From Chryseobacterium rhizoplanae (lineage in GTDB: Bacteria > Bacteroidota > Bacteroidia > Flavobacteriales > Weeksellaceae), in contig NZ_FXTC01000003.1 in NCBI RefSeq assembly GCF_900182655.1, positions 62,001 to 126,000 on the forward strand: DNA of 64,000 nucleotides, written 5' to 3'. The notes under the pieces are model-generated. The model had not been told where the DNA came from. It did no database searches and worked only from the letters and a program-made list of their open reading frames with translations. The stretch's first letter is position 1; every line of letters begins with the position of its first letter. Position numbers and translations under genes: made by a program. Positions 15,604 to 25,218 of the stretch are shown here, piece by piece.

Positions 15604-16593
15604 TTATTTGTTCAAAAGTATCGCAGCTTCTTTTGCAAAATAAGTAAAGATCATGTCTGCTCCAGCTCTTTTGAAGCAAGTCAGGCTTTCAATGATCGTT
15701 TTGTCATTATCCAGCCAGTCGTTCTGCGCCGCCGCTTTTACCATCGCATACTCTCCACTTACATTGTATACTGCAATCGGTAGATCAATAGCTTCACGTA
15801 CTTTGGAAACAATATCAAGATAAGGAAGTCCCGGTTTGATCATGATCACATCCGCTCCTTCGTCAATATCTTTAAATACTTCATTCAATGCTTCACGGGT
15901 ATTGTGGAAATCCATCTGATATGTTTTTTTATCTTTCGGAATTTCCATGTCATCTTTTGGAGCACTGTCTAACGCACTTCTGAAAGGTCCGTAAAAAGAA
16001 CTTGCATATTTGGCAGCATAGCTTACAATTCCTACGTCTGTAAAGCCGCTTTCTTCCAATGCTTCACGGATAACCTGTACTCTTCCGTCCATCATATCAC
16101 TGGGTGCCACAAGATCTGCTCCTGCTTCAGCATGAGATACTGACATTCTTGCCAGTGCATCGTTGGTAGCATCATTGATAACTTTTCCGTTTTCAATGAT
16201 TCCGTCGTGACCGTAAATTGAATAAGGATCTAAGGCTACATCCGGCATCACGATCATTCCCGGAACGGCATCTTTGATTGCCTTGATCGTACGCTGCATC
16301 AGTCCATCTCTGTTCCAGGCTTCTTTTCCTGTATTGTCTTTCAGGTTTTCTGACACTTTCATATACAAATTGACAGCTTTTACTCCCAAAGAAAATAATT
16401 CCTTACATTCCTTCACGGTTAAATCTATACTCCGCCTAAAAATTCCCGGCATAGACGGGATTGCCTCCTGCTTGTTTTCGCCCTCCATTACGAAGATCGG
16501 CATTACAAAATCATCAGTTGTAAGCACATTTTCTCTTACCAAACTTCTGATAGATTCATTAACTCTAAGTCTTCTATTTCTTGAATGTATCAT
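15604..16593 (-). CDS. hemB: delta-aminolevulinic acid dehydratase (porphobilinogen synthase)
   Basis: This 329-residue TIM-barrel enzyme joins two 5-aminolevulinate molecules into porphobilinogen in haem synthesis. The two active-site lysines are in YAAKYASSFYGPFR (near 195) and MIKPGLPYLD (near 252). LVAPSDMMDGRV and the N-terminal RRLRVNESIRSLVREN arm used for oligomer contacts are also present. The zinc-cysteine cluster of some homologues is replaced by a DVALDPYSIYGHDG segment, typical of the Mg-dependent type. Length and start are normal. A TAAATTTG element lies 28 bases upstream. Confidence 0.95.
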   Translation of the reverse strand: MIHSRNRRLRVNESIRSLVRENVLTTDDFVMPIFVMEGENKQEAIPSMPGIFRRSIDLTVKECKELFSLGVKAVNLYMKVSENLKDNTGKEAWNRDGLMQRTIKAIKDAVPGMIVMPDVALDPYSIYGHDGIIENGKVINDATNDALARMSVSHAEAGADLVAPSDMMDGRVQVIREALEESGFTDVGIVSYAAKYASSFYGPFRSALDSAPKDDMEIPKDKKTYQMDFHNTREALNEVFKDIDEGADVIMIKPGLPYLDIVSKVREAIDLPIAVYNVSGEYAMVKAAAQNDWLDNDKTIIESLTCFKRAGADMIFTYFAKEAAILLNK

Positions 16594-16621
16594 TTTGGAA
16601 TACTTTTTGAATAAGTTTCTA

Positions 16622-16629
16622 CAAATTTA
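16622..16629 (-). promoter_or_regulatory. -7 element of hemB
   Basis: Minus-strand TAAATTTG, 28 bases before the hemB ATG, fits TAnnTTTG; it lies back to back with the promoter of the divergent sorting-domain gene. Confidence 0.45.
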
Positions 16630-16651
16630 ATATAAGTTCTACAAAAAACTA

Positions 16652-16682
16652 TTGTATGAATTTGTAGAATTTATTACATTTG
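16652..16682 (+). promoter_or_regulatory. promoter of the T9SS sorting-domain gene
   Basis: TTG at 16652-16654 and TACATTTG at 16675-16682 are 20 bases apart, an exact flavobacterial promoter. Transcription would start near 16688, which rules out the upstream in-frame start at 16652 and supports the ATG at 16712. Confidence 0.7.
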
Positions 16683-16711
16683 TTACATATATCCGAGAAA
16701 TTATAAATTTG

Positions 16712-17062
16712 ATGAAAAAACTTTTACTTTTATTTCTATTTGTAGGCACTTTTGTTGGATTTTCCAACAATTTAAAAGCTCAGCTTAGAGAGCCGAGTTC
16801 CATCACTCAGAAAGCAGATGATGGGGTGTTGCTTGCTTATCCAAATCCTGCAAAGGATTTCCTTATCATTAAGGCAAAAGATTCTTCTTTAAGAATCAAA
16901 AGTGTGACTTTTTATTCTATTTTGGGTATGCAGGTCGCTAATTATACAGTGAATATGAATTCCGGTGAGATCAATATTGAAAAATTGAAACCCGGAAAAT
17001 ATATGATCCGTTATATTTTAAGTGACAACACGCAGAAAGTTACTCAAATCGTGAAACAATAA
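16712..17062 (+). CDS. minimal secreted protein made almost only of a T9SS type A sorting domain
   Basis: This 116-residue protein has a signal peptide (MKKLLLLFLFVGTFVGFS...LKAQ, cut near 24), a spacer of about 18 residues, and a type IX secretion C-terminal sorting domain of type A (about 42-116). The domain shows YPNPAKDFLIIKA, YSILGMQV, IEKLKPGKYMIRY and a final basic K-x-x-QIVKQ. The sorting domain normally follows a large cargo domain; here there is none. Its ATG is set by the promoter. It may be a remnant of a larger gene, or a small real protein that is exported, modified or anchored by the T9SS. It ends in a terminator hairpin. Confidence 0.85.
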   Translation: MKKLLLLFLFVGTFVGFSNNLKAQLREPSSITQKADDGVLLAYPNPAKDFLIIKAKDSSLRIKSVTFYSILGMQVANYTVNMNSGEINIEKLKPGKYMIRYILSDNTQKVTQIVKQ

Positions 17063-17067
17063 ATTAC

Positions 17068-17092
17068 AATCCTGATAATCATCAGGATTTTT
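17068..17092 (+). terminator. terminator of the T9SS sorting-domain gene
   Basis: AATCCTGAT pairs with ATCAGGATT around a 4-base loop and is followed by TTTTCTTTT. Confidence 0.75.
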
Positions 17093-17170
17093 TCTTTTAC
17101 ATTAATTCTGTTTTAATATTTCCGTAACTTTCGGGACCTTTTTATACTAATTGTAAAAAGAATAATTTTA

Positions 17171-18082
17171 ATGCTAAAAGCTGAACATATTAAAAAGACC
17201 TACAATGCCGGAAAAAAGGTCGCCCTGGATGATTTCAGCATCCATGTTCCAAAAGGCAGTATTTATGGCCTTTTAGGACCCAACGGAGCCGGAAAAACTT
17301 CTTTTATCCGTATCATTAATCAAATTACGCAGGCAGACTCCGGAGAGATCTTCATCAACGGACAAAAACTGAACCCGGATCATATTAAAGACATCGGCTA
17401 TATGCCCGAAGAAAGAGGATTGTACAAAAACATGAGTGTTGGCGATCAGATCTTATATTTCGGGGAACTGAAAGGGATGAGTAAAAGCGATGCCCTGAGT
17501 GAGGCCAAAAAATGGTTTGAAAAACTAAATATCGACCAATGGTGGAAGAAAAAGCTGTCTGAACTTTCTAAAGGGATGGCGCAAAAAATCCAGTTTGTAG
17601 TAACCGTTCTTCACAGACCCCATCTTTTAATTCTTGATGAACCTTTTTCAGGTTTTGATCCTGTAAACGCCAACTTAATCAAAGATCAGATCATCGATCT
17701 TAAAAATAACGGAACAACCATTATTTTGTCTACCCACAGAATGGAAAGTGTGGAAGAAATGTGCGATTATGTTGCTTTGATCAACAATTCTAAAAAAATC
17801 ATTGACGGAAGGGTTTTTGACGTAAGGGAAAAATTCAAGAAAAATATTTTTGGAGTTACCCTTTCTGAAGTCAACAATGATCATTTTGACCATTTCAAGA
17901 ATAAATATGACATCTTCAATTTATCAAATGAAAATAATCTTGTTTCTTTTGACCTGAAAAATGAAGAGAGCCAGAATAATGTTCTTCTTGATCTGGTACA
18001 AGTAGGCAAAGTGAGGTCATTCGATGAAAGAATTCCCAGTATGAATGAAGTGTTTATTAATGCTGTAAGTAACCATCCTTAA
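17171..18082 (+). CDS. ABC transporter ATPase, Nat/Gld-like
   Basis: This 303-residue ATPase has Walker A GLLGPNGAGKTS near 35-46, signature LSKGMAQKIQF near 139, Walker B LLILDEPFSGFDPV near 158 and the H-loop STHRMESVEEM. A C-terminal DUF4162-type domain (about 225-300) follows. It matches the ATPase of the Na+-export-type (NatA) transporters of Bacteroidota. It is cotranscribed with the membrane partner that begins 4 bases after its stop codon. Substrate not identified; Na+, drug or lipid export are possible. Confidence 0.88.
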   Translation: MLKAEHIKKTYNAGKKVALDDFSIHVPKGSIYGLLGPNGAGKTSFIRIINQITQADSGEIFINGQKLNPDHIKDIGYMPEERGLYKNMSVGDQILYFGELKGMSKSDALSEAKKWFEKLNIDQWWKKKLSELSKGMAQKIQFVVTVLHRPHLLILDEPFSGFDPVNANLIKDQIIDLKNNGTTIILSTHRMESVEEMCDYVALINNSKKIIDGRVFDVREKFKKNIFGVTLSEVNNDHFDHFKNKYDIFNLSNENNLVSFDLKNEESQNNVLLDLVQVGKVRSFDERIPSMNEVFINAVSNHP

Positions 18083-18085
18083 TTT

Positions 18086-19396
18086 ATGAATAATATTTTT
18101 TTAATTACCAAGAGAGAATTTCTTACACAGGTTAAGAAGAAATCCTTCATTATATTAACGCTGCTTGCTCCTGTTATGATCATTGCTTTTGGAGCTGTGA
18201 TAGGATTAATGTTTAAGGCAAATGAATCACACAGTATTATAGAAGTGGTTGATAAGAGCGGATTGTTCATGAATCAGCTGAAATCTAATGATAAACTAAA
18301 TTATGTTTTTGTTTCTGCTGCAGATGAAAAATCAAAGATCAATAATTTAAAAGGAAATGAATCCCTGGATGGTATTCTGATTCTTCCGGAATTGAAAAAT
18401 CAGAATTTCGACGCGCTTGAAAAAGAGGCAAGGCTGGTAATCAACAGCAAAATAGGATTCGACACAAAGCAGCAAATTATTTCTGACATCAGCAATGTTG
18501 TTAAAAAAGAAAAAATCAAGCAGCTGGGCATTCAGGAGACCCAGTTAATTGATCTTGATAAAAGCTTTACATTAAAGACCATTAATGTTAGTGATAATAA
18601 TAAAGAGGATTCTGATCTTGCTTTCGGGGTTAAATCCGGGCTGAGTATGATCCTGATGTATGTTACCTTTATGTTTATCATTATTTATGGGGTAAGGGTA
18701 ATGCGAAGTGTACTTGAGGAAAAGAACAACCGCGTTGTAGAGATTATTATTTCTTCCGTAAAACCTTTTGAACTGATGATGGGGAAGATTTTAGGAGTAA
18801 CCATGGTGGCGCTGACACAGTTTCTGATCTGGATCACGATGTCTGTAATAGGAGCACTGGTTTTAAATACTGGTTTCTCACCTCTTCAGAAAGGCATTCC
18901 GGGTGGAAATGATGAGATTGCCAGTAAACTGGATGTGGGGCAGCTTGCTACCCAGATCTCTCACAGTCTTCTGGAACTGAATTTCCCATTAATTATTTTT
19001 GTATTCATCGTTTTCTTCCTTTTAGGCTATATTTTTTACAGTTCTATATATGCAGCAATTGGTTCTGCAGTAGACAATGAAACAGAAACCCAGCAATTTA
19101 CTTTGTTTGCAATTTTACCTTTAACATTGGGGATGTATGGAAGTTTCACCTTGATGAATAATCCTGATGGACCATTAGGCTTCTGGCTGTCAATCATTCC
19201 GTTTACTTCGCCAGTGGCAATGATTGCAAGAATCCCATTTGGAGTTCCTGCGTGGCAGATTGCGCTGTCCATTGGATTATTACTGGCAACAACTGTTTTT
19301 ATGATCTTCCTGGCCGGAAAAATCTATCGTGTAGGGATTTTAATGTACGGTAATAAAGCTACTTTAAAAGAGCTTTGGAAATGGATCAAAGGATAA
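18086..19396 (+). CDS. ABC-2 type permease, NatB-like
   Basis: This 436-residue membrane protein has one N-terminal helix (about 20-45), a periplasmic domain (about 48-185), and a cluster of six helices (about 190-430). The helix cluster starts YVTFMFIIIYGVRVMRSVLEEKNNRVVEIIISSVKPFELMMGK, the ABC2_membrane_3 signature. It pairs with the upstream ATPase gene (gap 3 bases) as an exporter of the NatAB type. Length is typical. The gene ends in a strong terminator. Confidence 0.88.
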   Translation: MNNIFLITKREFLTQVKKKSFIILTLLAPVMIIAFGAVIGLMFKANESHSIIEVVDKSGLFMNQLKSNDKLNYVFVSAADEKSKINNLKGNESLDGILILPELKNQNFDALEKEARLVINSKIGFDTKQQIISDISNVVKKEKIKQLGIQETQLIDLDKSFTLKTINVSDNNKEDSDLAFGVKSGLSMILMYVTFMFIIIYGVRVMRSVLEEKNNRVVEIIISSVKPFELMMGKILGVTMVALTQFLIWITMSVIGALVLNTGFSPLQKGIPGGNDEIASKLDVGQLATQISHSLLELNFPLIIFVFIVFFLLGYIFYSSIYAAIGSAVDNETETQQFTLFAILPLTLGMYGSFTLMNNPDGPLGFWLSIIPFTSPVAMIARIPFGVPAWQIALSIGLLLATTVFMIFLAGKIYRVGILMYGNKATLKELWKWIKG

Positions 19397-19436
19397 TCTG
19401 GAAAAGGCTGAAAAGTAAGCCTGCTTAAATTATAAT

Positions 19437-19472
19437 AAAAAAATCCCGGAAACTTAGTTTCCGGGATTTTTT
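19437..19472. terminator. bidirectional terminator
   Basis: AAAAAAATCCCGGAAAC pairs with GTTTCCGGGATTTTTT around a 3-base loop, between the permease gene and the convergent outer membrane protein gene. Confidence 0.85.
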
Positions 19473-19487
19473 ATATTCTGAGATATT

Positions 19488-20159
19488 CTATTTGAATATA
19501 TAGCTTAAAGTAAGTGCAATTACCTGTTCTGATTTTTTCTTATCAGTACCTCCTTTCTCGTTTACAAGACCAGGGTAAGTATCAGAAAGTCCTAAATCAT
19601 ATTTTAAAGCTACTTCGAGTTGTCTCTTATAGCTATACCCTACGCCTAGTCCAAGTCCCCAGTTAAAGCTTTTTGCTTTTCCGTTTACTCCTGCCGGTTG
19701 TGTAGGATCAGTAACGTCCGGATCATAGTAAGGTCTTCCTACCGGAGGATTCTTTACGTCCTGACTTACTAAAAAGTTAAATCTAGGTCCAATCATTCCA
19801 AAGAACTCTGATTCAGCTTCTGAAAAGTATCCTTTGAAATAAAGTGGTACACTCAGATAGTTATTTGCATATACTGCATCGTAACCGTCTTTACCTTTAG
19901 CATCTTTATCTTTCCCGGTTTCTCCCGCACCATAGTACAGAACTTCAGGTTGTATAAAGAACTGGTTTGCCTTCCCTACAGGGATCAAAGCCAAAGCTCC
20001 ACCTTGGAAGGTATATCTTGGGCCAGAGGGATTGTGGGCATTTGCTACTCTTGAGTAGTTTAAACCTGCTGTAAGACCGAATCTTGTATTATTCCATTGC
20101 ACCTGTGCAAAAGATAATGCGGAAAGCGTCAAAGCTGAGGCTAATAAAAGTTTTTTCAT
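19488..20159 (-). CDS. outer membrane beta-barrel protein, PorT/OmpX-like
   Basis: This 223-residue protein has a signal peptide (MKKLLLASALTLSALSFAQ) and a small beta-barrel with alternating amphipathic strands, ending in ALTLSYIFK with a penultimate aromatic. The motif NTRFGLTAGLNYSRV near 25 is the first strand of the porin-like outer membrane family common in Bacteroidota. Extracellular loops are Gly/Asp/Lys-rich. Specific function unknown; it could be structural or a small channel. It begins 16 bases after sucD, so may be partly cotranscribed. Confidence 0.8.
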   Translation of the reverse strand: MKKLLLASALTLSALSFAQVQWNNTRFGLTAGLNYSRVANAHNPSGPRYTFQGGALALIPVGKANQFFIQPEVLYYGAGETGKDKDAKGKDGYDAVYANNYLSVPLYFKGYFSEAESEFFGMIGPRFNFLVSQDVKNPPVGRPYYDPDVTDPTQPAGVNGKAKSFNWGLGLGVGYSYKRQLEVALKYDLGLSDTYPGLVNEKGGTDKKKSEQVIALTLSYIFK

Positions 20160-20175
20160 ATGATGTGGTTTTATA

Positions 20176-21048
20176 TTATCCTAGAATTTTTGCTACAGTA
20201 GCACCAATGTCAGCAGGAGAATCTACAACGTTGATACCGTTTTCTCTCATGATTTCCATTTTAGCCTGAGCTGTATCTTCAGCACCACCTACGATAGCAC
20301 CTGCGTGACCCATAGTTCTTCCTTTTGGAGCAGTTTGTCCAGCGATGAATCCTACAACCGGTTTATTAGAACCACTTGCTTTGTACCATCTTGCAGCTTC
20401 AGCTTCAAGACCTCCACCAATTTCACCGATCATTACAACAGCTTCAGTTTCAGGATCATTAATAAATAATTCTAATGCTTCTCTTGTAGTTGTTCCAATA
20501 ATTGGGTCACCACCAATACCGATTGCAGTAGAAATACCGTAACCTGCTCTTACAACCTGGTCAGCAGCTTCATAAGTAAGGGTACCTGATTTTGAAACGA
20601 TACCTACTTTACCTTTTTTGAAAACGAAACCTGGCATAATACCAATTTTAGCTTCTTCAGAAGTAATGATTCCAGGGCAGTTTGGTCCGATTAATCTGCA
20701 GTCTCTGTCAGCAATATAAGATTTTACTTTTACCATATCAGCTACAGGAATACCTTCAGTAATACATACGATTACTTTGATACCTGCTTCAGCAGCTTCC
20801 ATGATAGCATCTGCTGCAAATGCCGGTGGTACGAAAATGATACTTACGTTTGCTCCTGCTTTTTCAACAGCATCAGCCACTGTATTAAATACCGGTTTTC
20901 CTAAGTGCTCGCTACCTCCTTTTCCTGGAGTAACACCACCTACTACATTTGTTCCGTATTCAATCATCTGACCAGCGTGGAAAGTTCCTTCGTTCCCTGT
21001 AAATCCTTGTACAATTACTTTAGAATCTTTGTTTACTAAAATTGACAT
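20176..21048 (-). CDS. sucD: succinate--CoA ligase (ADP-forming) subunit alpha
   Basis: This 290-residue subunit binds CoA and carries the phosphohistidine that passes phosphate between succinyl-CoA and ADP/GDP. The CoA-binding Rossmann domain begins [27 protein letters not shown]. The active histidine is in [13 protein letters not shown] near residue 248. Length and start are standard. The beta subunit gene is not in this window. It lies downstream of the lipid A gene block but has its own TAAATTTG element. Confidence 0.95.
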   Translation of the reverse strand: MSILVNKDSKVIVQGFTGNEGTFHAGQMIEYGTNVVGGVTPGKGGSEHLGKPVFNTVADAVEKAGANVSIIFVPPAFAADAIMEAAEAGIKVIVCITEGIPVADMVKVKSYIADRDCRLIGPNCPGIITSEEAKIGIMPGFVFKKGKVGIVSKSGTLTYEAADQVVRAGYGISTAIGIGGDPIIGTTTREALELFINDPETEAVVMIGEIGGGLEAEAARWYKASGSNKPVVGFIAGQTAPKGRTMGHAGAIVGGAEDTAQAKMEIMRENGINVVDSPADIGATVAKILG

Positions 21049-21090
21049 TTTATTGTTGTTTTAATTTATTTATTATTTTATTAATGCTCA

Positions 21091-21098
21091 CAAATTTA
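21091..21098 (-). promoter_or_regulatory. -7 element of sucD
   Basis: Minus-strand TAAATTTG fits TAnnTTTG and leaves a 42-base leader before the sucD ATG. No -33 TTG at the right spacing. Confidence 0.4.
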
Positions 21099-21138
21099 CT
21101 TAAATTTCTTTGATTTTGGATAAAACCTTTGGAATAGT

Positions 21139-22041
21139 TTATTTGAGATTTCTCAGCTTTACTTCTTTTTTCAGATAAGTTTTGAAATCTTCTGCAAACA
21201 TCCCAATATAGGTACCTTTTTCAAGATCTCTGTTGACTCCTGTTTTTCCTAAAAGTACAGATCCTGCCTCAATTTTATTACCGGAAGCAATTCCTACCTG
21301 TCCCCATAATGTTACCTCATCTCCGATGATGCAGCATCCTGCAATTCCTACCTGAGACGCAATAAGGCATTTTTTCCCGATAACGGTATCATGTCCTATC
21401 TGAATCTGGTTATCCAGAACAGAACCTTCTCCAATAATGGTAGAATCCGTAACGCCTCTGTCAATGGTACAGCCATTTCCTATCTCCACATTGTTTTCTA
21501 TGATAACATTTCCAACAGAAATCAGACGGTCAAAGTTTCCGTTTAACTTTCTGTAATAAAAGGCGTCACCTCCTAAAACAGTGTTAGACTGAATAATCAC
21601 ATTATCTCCGATTTCCGTACGGTCACCGATCACAACATTTGGAAAAATAAGGGTATTTTTTCCGATTTTCACATTGTTCCCGATCACTGCAGAAGAGTGA
21701 ATTTTTGTACCCTCTCCTATTTCCACATCATGAAGTTCTTCTGTGAAATTATATATTCTGGTAAAATGAGTATTGATTTTATTAAAGTCTCTGAAAGGAT
21801 CATCAGAAACCAAAAGTGCTTTGCCTTCCGGGCACGCCACTTCTTTATCAATTAAAATAATAGTTGCTGCAGAGTTTAATGCCTTGTCATAATATTTGGG
21901 ATGGTTCACAAAAACGATATCCCCTGGTTTTACCATGTGAATTTCATTGGTTCCCAATACTTCAAAGTCTTCCGGGCCAACAAATGCTGAGCCTATTAAA
22001 TCTGCAATCGTTTTAAGCTTTTGCGGAGAATGGAATCTCAT
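21139..22041 (-). CDS. LpxD-like left-handed beta-helix acyltransferase (second copy)
   Basis: This 300-residue protein has an N-terminal LpxD-like domain (about 1-95) and a left-handed parallel beta-helix of hexapeptide repeats (about 108-275, with repeated [IV]G[ED]xxx[IV] units). It resembles the second, shorter LpxD-type protein that accompanies the lpx genes in Flavobacteriia. LpxD adds 3-hydroxyacyl groups to UDP-3-acyl-glucosamine. The true LpxD is encoded 3 kb upstream, so this copy may differ in acyl chain or sugar, or serve another acylation. It follows efp by 70 bases. Confidence 0.85.
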   Translation of the reverse strand: MRFHSPQKLKTIADLIGSAFVGPEDFEVLGTNEIHMVKPGDIVFVNHPKYYDKALNSAATIILIDKEVACPEGKALLVSDDPFRDFNKINTHFTRIYNFTEELHDVEIGEGTKIHSSAVIGNNVKIGKNTLIFPNVVIGDRTEIGDNVIIQSNTVLGGDAFYYRKLNGNFDRLISVGNVIIENNVEIGNGCTIDRGVTDSTIIGEGSVLDNQIQIGHDTVIGKKCLIASQVGIAGCCIIGDEVTLWGQVGIASGNKIEAGSVLLGKTGVNRDLEKGTYIGMFAEDFKTYLKKEVKLRNLK

Positions 22042-22111
22042 AACAATAGATTTTCTTATAAAACAAAATTCGGAGTGCTAATGCAAACCGAATTTATGTA
22101 AATTTTATTTA

Positions 22112-22675
22112 TTATTTCACTCTTTCTAAGTAGCTACCGTCTTCAGTGCTTACTTTAATTTTGTCTCCCGGCTCAATGAACAAAGGAACCATTACTCTTG
22201 CTCCTGTTTCAACGATTGCGTTTTTAAGAGCGTTAGTTGCAGTGTTTCCTTTTACACCCGGATCAGCTTCAATCACATCCAGGTATACTGACTGTGGAAG
22301 TTCAGCAGAAAGCGGAGTCTCATCAGCTTCTTTCAAAATGATTGTTACTTCTTCACCAGCTTTCATAAACTGAGCGTTTTCAATCATTTCTTTATTGATA
22401 TATAATTGAGAGAAGTCATCATTGTTCATGAAGTGGAATCCGTTCTCATCATCATACAGATACTGGAACTTTCTGGTGATTACTTTTACTTCATCAATTT
22501 TGTGTCCTGCGGAGAAAGTATTATCAATTACTTTACCGTTAGTCACTGACTTTAATTTTGTTCTTACGAAAGCAGGACCTTTTCCTGGTTTTACGTGAAG
22601 AAACTCAATTACTTTAAAAATATCATTGCTATATTCGATGCACAGCCCTTTTCTGATATCGTTACTTGTTGCCAT
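22112..22675 (-). CDS. efp: translation elongation factor P
   Basis: This 187-residue protein has the normal three beta-barrel domains. The tip loop reads HVKPGKGPAF with Lys32 at the usual modification site; modification in Bacteroidota is not known from this window. EF-P relieves ribosome stalling at polyproline. It is in the conserved cluster lpxD-lpxC/fabZ-lpxA-(small gene)-efp of Bacteroidota. Confidence 0.95.
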   Translation of the reverse strand: MATSNDIRKGLCIEYSNDIFKVIEFLHVKPGKGPAFVRTKLKSVTNGKVIDNTFSAGHKIDEVKVITRKFQYLYDDENGFHFMNNDDFSQLYINKEMIENAQFMKAGEEVTIILKEADETPLSAELPQSVYLDVIEADPGVKGNTATNALKNAIVETGARVMVPLFIEPGDKIKVSTEDGSYLERVK

Positions 22676-22690
22676 TAATTATATAAATAT

Positions 22691-23002
22691 TTATTTTCTT
22701 TTTTTAATTTCAATACCTTGTCCTTGAGGCATCATTCTGTTAAATATATTATTATTGAATGTATTTACATTGTTATTCAATCTGTTTACATTCATTTGAA
22801 TATCAGATTTATACTGATCAGCTGTTCCTAAAATTGAGCTTCCGGTATTTTTCTGTTTCAGAATACCATTTAAGTTATTCCTGGCAATACTATCATTAGA
22901 TACTTCAGAAATTTTTCTTTCAATCGTAAAAGGCTTTTCCTTTTGCTGTCCAAACAAAAAAGATGTTGCTGAAAGTGCTGTAAGTATGATTAAATATTTC
23001 AT
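22691..23002 (-). CDS. small secreted protein of unknown function
   Basis: This 103-residue protein has a signal peptide (MKYLIILTALSATSFLFGQ). The Asn-rich, low-complexity C-terminal half (DIQMNVNRLNNNVNTFNNNIFN) ends in a basic IEIKKRK tail. It is not recognised as a family. It lies between lpxA and efp, 15 bases before efp, and is probably on the same message. It is likely a periplasmic or secreted peptide. Whether it is translated depends on this one frame; the signal peptide and operon position favour a real gene. Confidence 0.6.
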   Translation of the reverse strand: MKYLIILTALSATSFLFGQQKEKPFTIERKISEVSNDSIARNNLNGILKQKNTGSSILGTADQYKSDIQMNVNRLNNNVNTFNNNIFNRMMPQGQGIEIKKRK

Positions 23003-23025
23003 AATCCGATAGTATTTATGATTAA

Positions 23026-23820
23026 TTATTCTCTATCCTTTCCGGTTCCGTATCCTTTTACGATACCTCTAGGAGAATTTTGAATAAATTGTAAAATTTC
23101 ATCTCTTTCGGCCGTTGGCAGCATTTCTTTTTCAATATGTGAAATGGCCTGAGAAACGTTCATTTTCATTTGGAATATTGCTCTGTAGATTTTCTGGATT
23201 TCAAAGATTTTCTCATTGGTAAATCCTCTTCTTCTTAAACCAACAGAATTGATACCAGCATAAGACATGGGCTCCCTTGCAACTTTTACATAAGGCGGGA
23301 TATCTTTTCTTACCAAAGTACCTCCGGAAATCATCACATGCTTTCCGATTTTACCAAATTGGTGTACAGCAGATAAACCTCCCATTACAGTGTAATCTCC
23401 TATCTCCACATGTCCTGCAATACCACAGCCGTTTACAATGATAACGTGATCTCCGATAACACAGTCATGAGCAATGTGTGAAGTAGCCATAATAAGACAG
23501 TTAGCACCTATCTTGGTAAATCCCAGAGCTTTTGTACCTCTGTTTACTGTAACACATTCTCTGATTGTTGTATCATCACCAATTATTACCTGGGTATCTT
23601 CACCATCAAATTTAAGATCCTGAGGGATTGCAGAGATTACCGTCCCAGGAAAGATCCTGCAGTTTTTCCCTATCCTTGCTCCATCCATGATGGTTACATT
23701 AGGACCAATCCAGGTTCCTTCTCCAATTTCTACATCCCCTGCAATGGTAGTAAAAGGTTCTACGATTACATTTTTGCTGATTTTCGCGCGTTTATCTACG
23801 GCTGCTAATTGATGGATCAT
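23026..23820 (-). CDS. lpxA: UDP-N-acetylglucosamine acyltransferase
   Basis: This 264-residue protein catalyses the first step of lipid A synthesis, adding a 3-hydroxyacyl chain from ACP to UDP-GlcNAc. It has the hexapeptide left-handed beta-helix (about 5-190), with the catalytic histidine in the segment ATSHIAHDCVIGDHV near 120, and a helical C-terminus (about 195-264, LRRRGFTNEKIFEIQKIYR). Length is typical. It begins directly after the LpxC/FabZ stop codon, suggesting coupled translation. Confidence 0.95.
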   Translation of the reverse strand: MIHQLAAVDKRAKISKNVIVEPFTTIAGDVEIGEGTWIGPNVTIMDGARIGKNCRIFPGTVISAIPQDLKFDGEDTQVIIGDDTTIRECVTVNRGTKALGFTKIGANCLIMATSHIAHDCVIGDHVIIVNGCGIAGHVEIGDYTVMGGLSAVHQFGKIGKHVMISGGTLVRKDIPPYVKVAREPMSYAGINSVGLRRRGFTNEKIFEIQKIYRAIFQMKMNVSQAISHIEKEMLPTAERDEILQFIQNSPRGIVKGYGTGKDRE

Positions 23821-25218
23821 TTAATCAACTTTATTTTTTGCAACTTGAGCCATAAGCTCTGCTTCTACTGCCACTGTATCTCCTACGTATCCATACCCCT
23901 GCATATGAACAATTCCTCTTCTGATAGGCTCTATCAATTCGATTTTGAATATAAGCGTATCTCCAGGAATTACTTTTCTCTTGAATTTCACCTTATCAAT
24001 TTTGATGAAATAAGTAGAATAGTTCTCAGGATCCGGAACACTGGCCAGTACCAGGATACCTCCTGTTTGTGCTAATGCTTCTACCTGAAGTACTCCAGGC
24101 ATTACAGGTTCTTTAGGGAAGTGCCCAACGAAGAATGGTTCGTTCATTGTCACGTTTTTCAACCCTACCACGTGAGAGTCTGAAAGTTCAAGAACTTTGT
24201 CGATCAATAAGAACGGAGGTCTGTGAGGCATAAGCTTCATAATTCCGTTGATATCGAATACGGGTTCTTTTGTCAGGTCAAAATCCGGAACGTTTTTCTT
24301 TTTCTGCAATTTCCACTGGCGGTTCAGTTTTTTCGCAAACTGGGTATTCACAAAGTGTCCCGGTTTGTTGGCAATAACTTTACCTTTTATTTTCACCCCT
24401 GCCAAAGCAAGATCACCAATTACATCTAATAATTTGTGTCTCGCCGCCTCGTTAGGATAGTTTAGATTAAGATTGTCAAGAATACCGTTTGGTCTGATAG
24501 ATACATTATCTTTTCCAAAGGCTTTCTTTAGTTTTTCTGTAGTTTCAGGAGTAAGATCTTTATCTACATATACAATGGCATTGGAAATATCTCCACCTTT
24601 GATCAAACCGTGATCTAAAAGCATTTCCAATTCATGCAGGAAGCTGAATGTTCTTGCTGATGAGATTTCGTCTTTAAATTCTGAAATATTTTTAAGAGTG
24701 GCGTTCTGAGTACCTAATACTTTAGTCCCAAAATCTACCATTGTTGTTACTTCGTAAGTATCTGAAGGAATGATTGTGATTTCCGAACCGGTAGCCGGAT
24801 CACTGTAGGTAAGAACTTCTTTTACAACCAGATATTCTCTCGCTACGCCCTGTTCTGCAACACCAACGCTTTCAATAGCTTCAACAAAGTATTTTGAAGA
24901 TCCGTCAAGGATAGGTGGTTCAGAGGCATCCATTTCTAAGATTGCGTTATCAATATCACAACCTACAAGAGCTGCCAAAAGGTGTTCGCACGTGGTAATT
25001 TTTACCCCTAATTTTTCTAATGTAGTTCCTCTTTCTGTTGCTACAACATAATTTACATCTGCTTCTACCTGAGGATGTCCCTCTAAGTCGGTTCTTACAA
25101 ATACAAAACCTGTATTTTCTTTAGCAGGTTTAATGGTAAGTTTTACTTCTCTACCCGTATGAAGACCAATTCCAGAAAGAGTTATCTCTTGCTGAAGTGT
25201 TTTTTGCATATCACTCAT
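23821..25218 (-). CDS. lpxC/fabZ: bifunctional LpxC deacetylase / FabZ dehydratase fusion
   Basis: This is the fused enzyme typical of Bacteroidota. LpxC (about 1-300) deacetylates UDP-3-O-acyl-GlcNAc; its zinc ligands are in [11 protein letters not shown] and [17 protein letters not shown], and [10 protein letters not shown] is present. FabZ (about 320-465) dehydrates 3-hydroxyacyl-ACP; its active site reads [20 protein letters not shown]. The frame is open 9 codons further upstream, inside lpxD, and the chosen ATG overlaps the lpxD stop codon (ATGAGTGA). A start at MQKTLQQE three codons later is also possible. The fusion couples lipid A and fatty-acid synthesis in one protein. Confidence 0.93.
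   Translation of the reverse strand: MSDMQKTLQQEITLSGIGLHTGREVKLTIKPAKENTGFVFVRTDLEGHPQVEADVNYVVATERGTTLEKLGVKITTCEHLLAALVGCDIDNAILEMDASEPPILDGSSKYFVEAIESVGVAEQGVAREYLVVKEVLTYSDPATGSEITIIPSDTYEVTTMVDFGTKVLGTQNATLKNISEFKDEISSARTFSFLHELEMLLDHGLIKGGDISNAIVYVDKDLTPETTEKLKKAFGKDNVSIRPNGILDNLNLNYPNEAARHKLLDVIGDLALAGVKIKGKVIANKPGHFVNTQFAKKLNRQWKLQKKKNVPDFDLTKEPVFDINGIMKLMPHRPPFLLIDKVLELSDSHVVGLKNVTMNEPFFVGHFPKEPVMPGVLQVEALAQTGGILVLASVPDPENYSTYFIKIDKVKFKRKVIPGDTLIFKIELIEPIRRGIVHMQGYGYVGDTVAVEAELMAQVAKNKVD

Noticed and set aside
16652..16711. Longer start for the T9SS sorting-domain gene
   Set aside because: This segment contains the promoter boxes and would place residues ahead of a good signal peptide.
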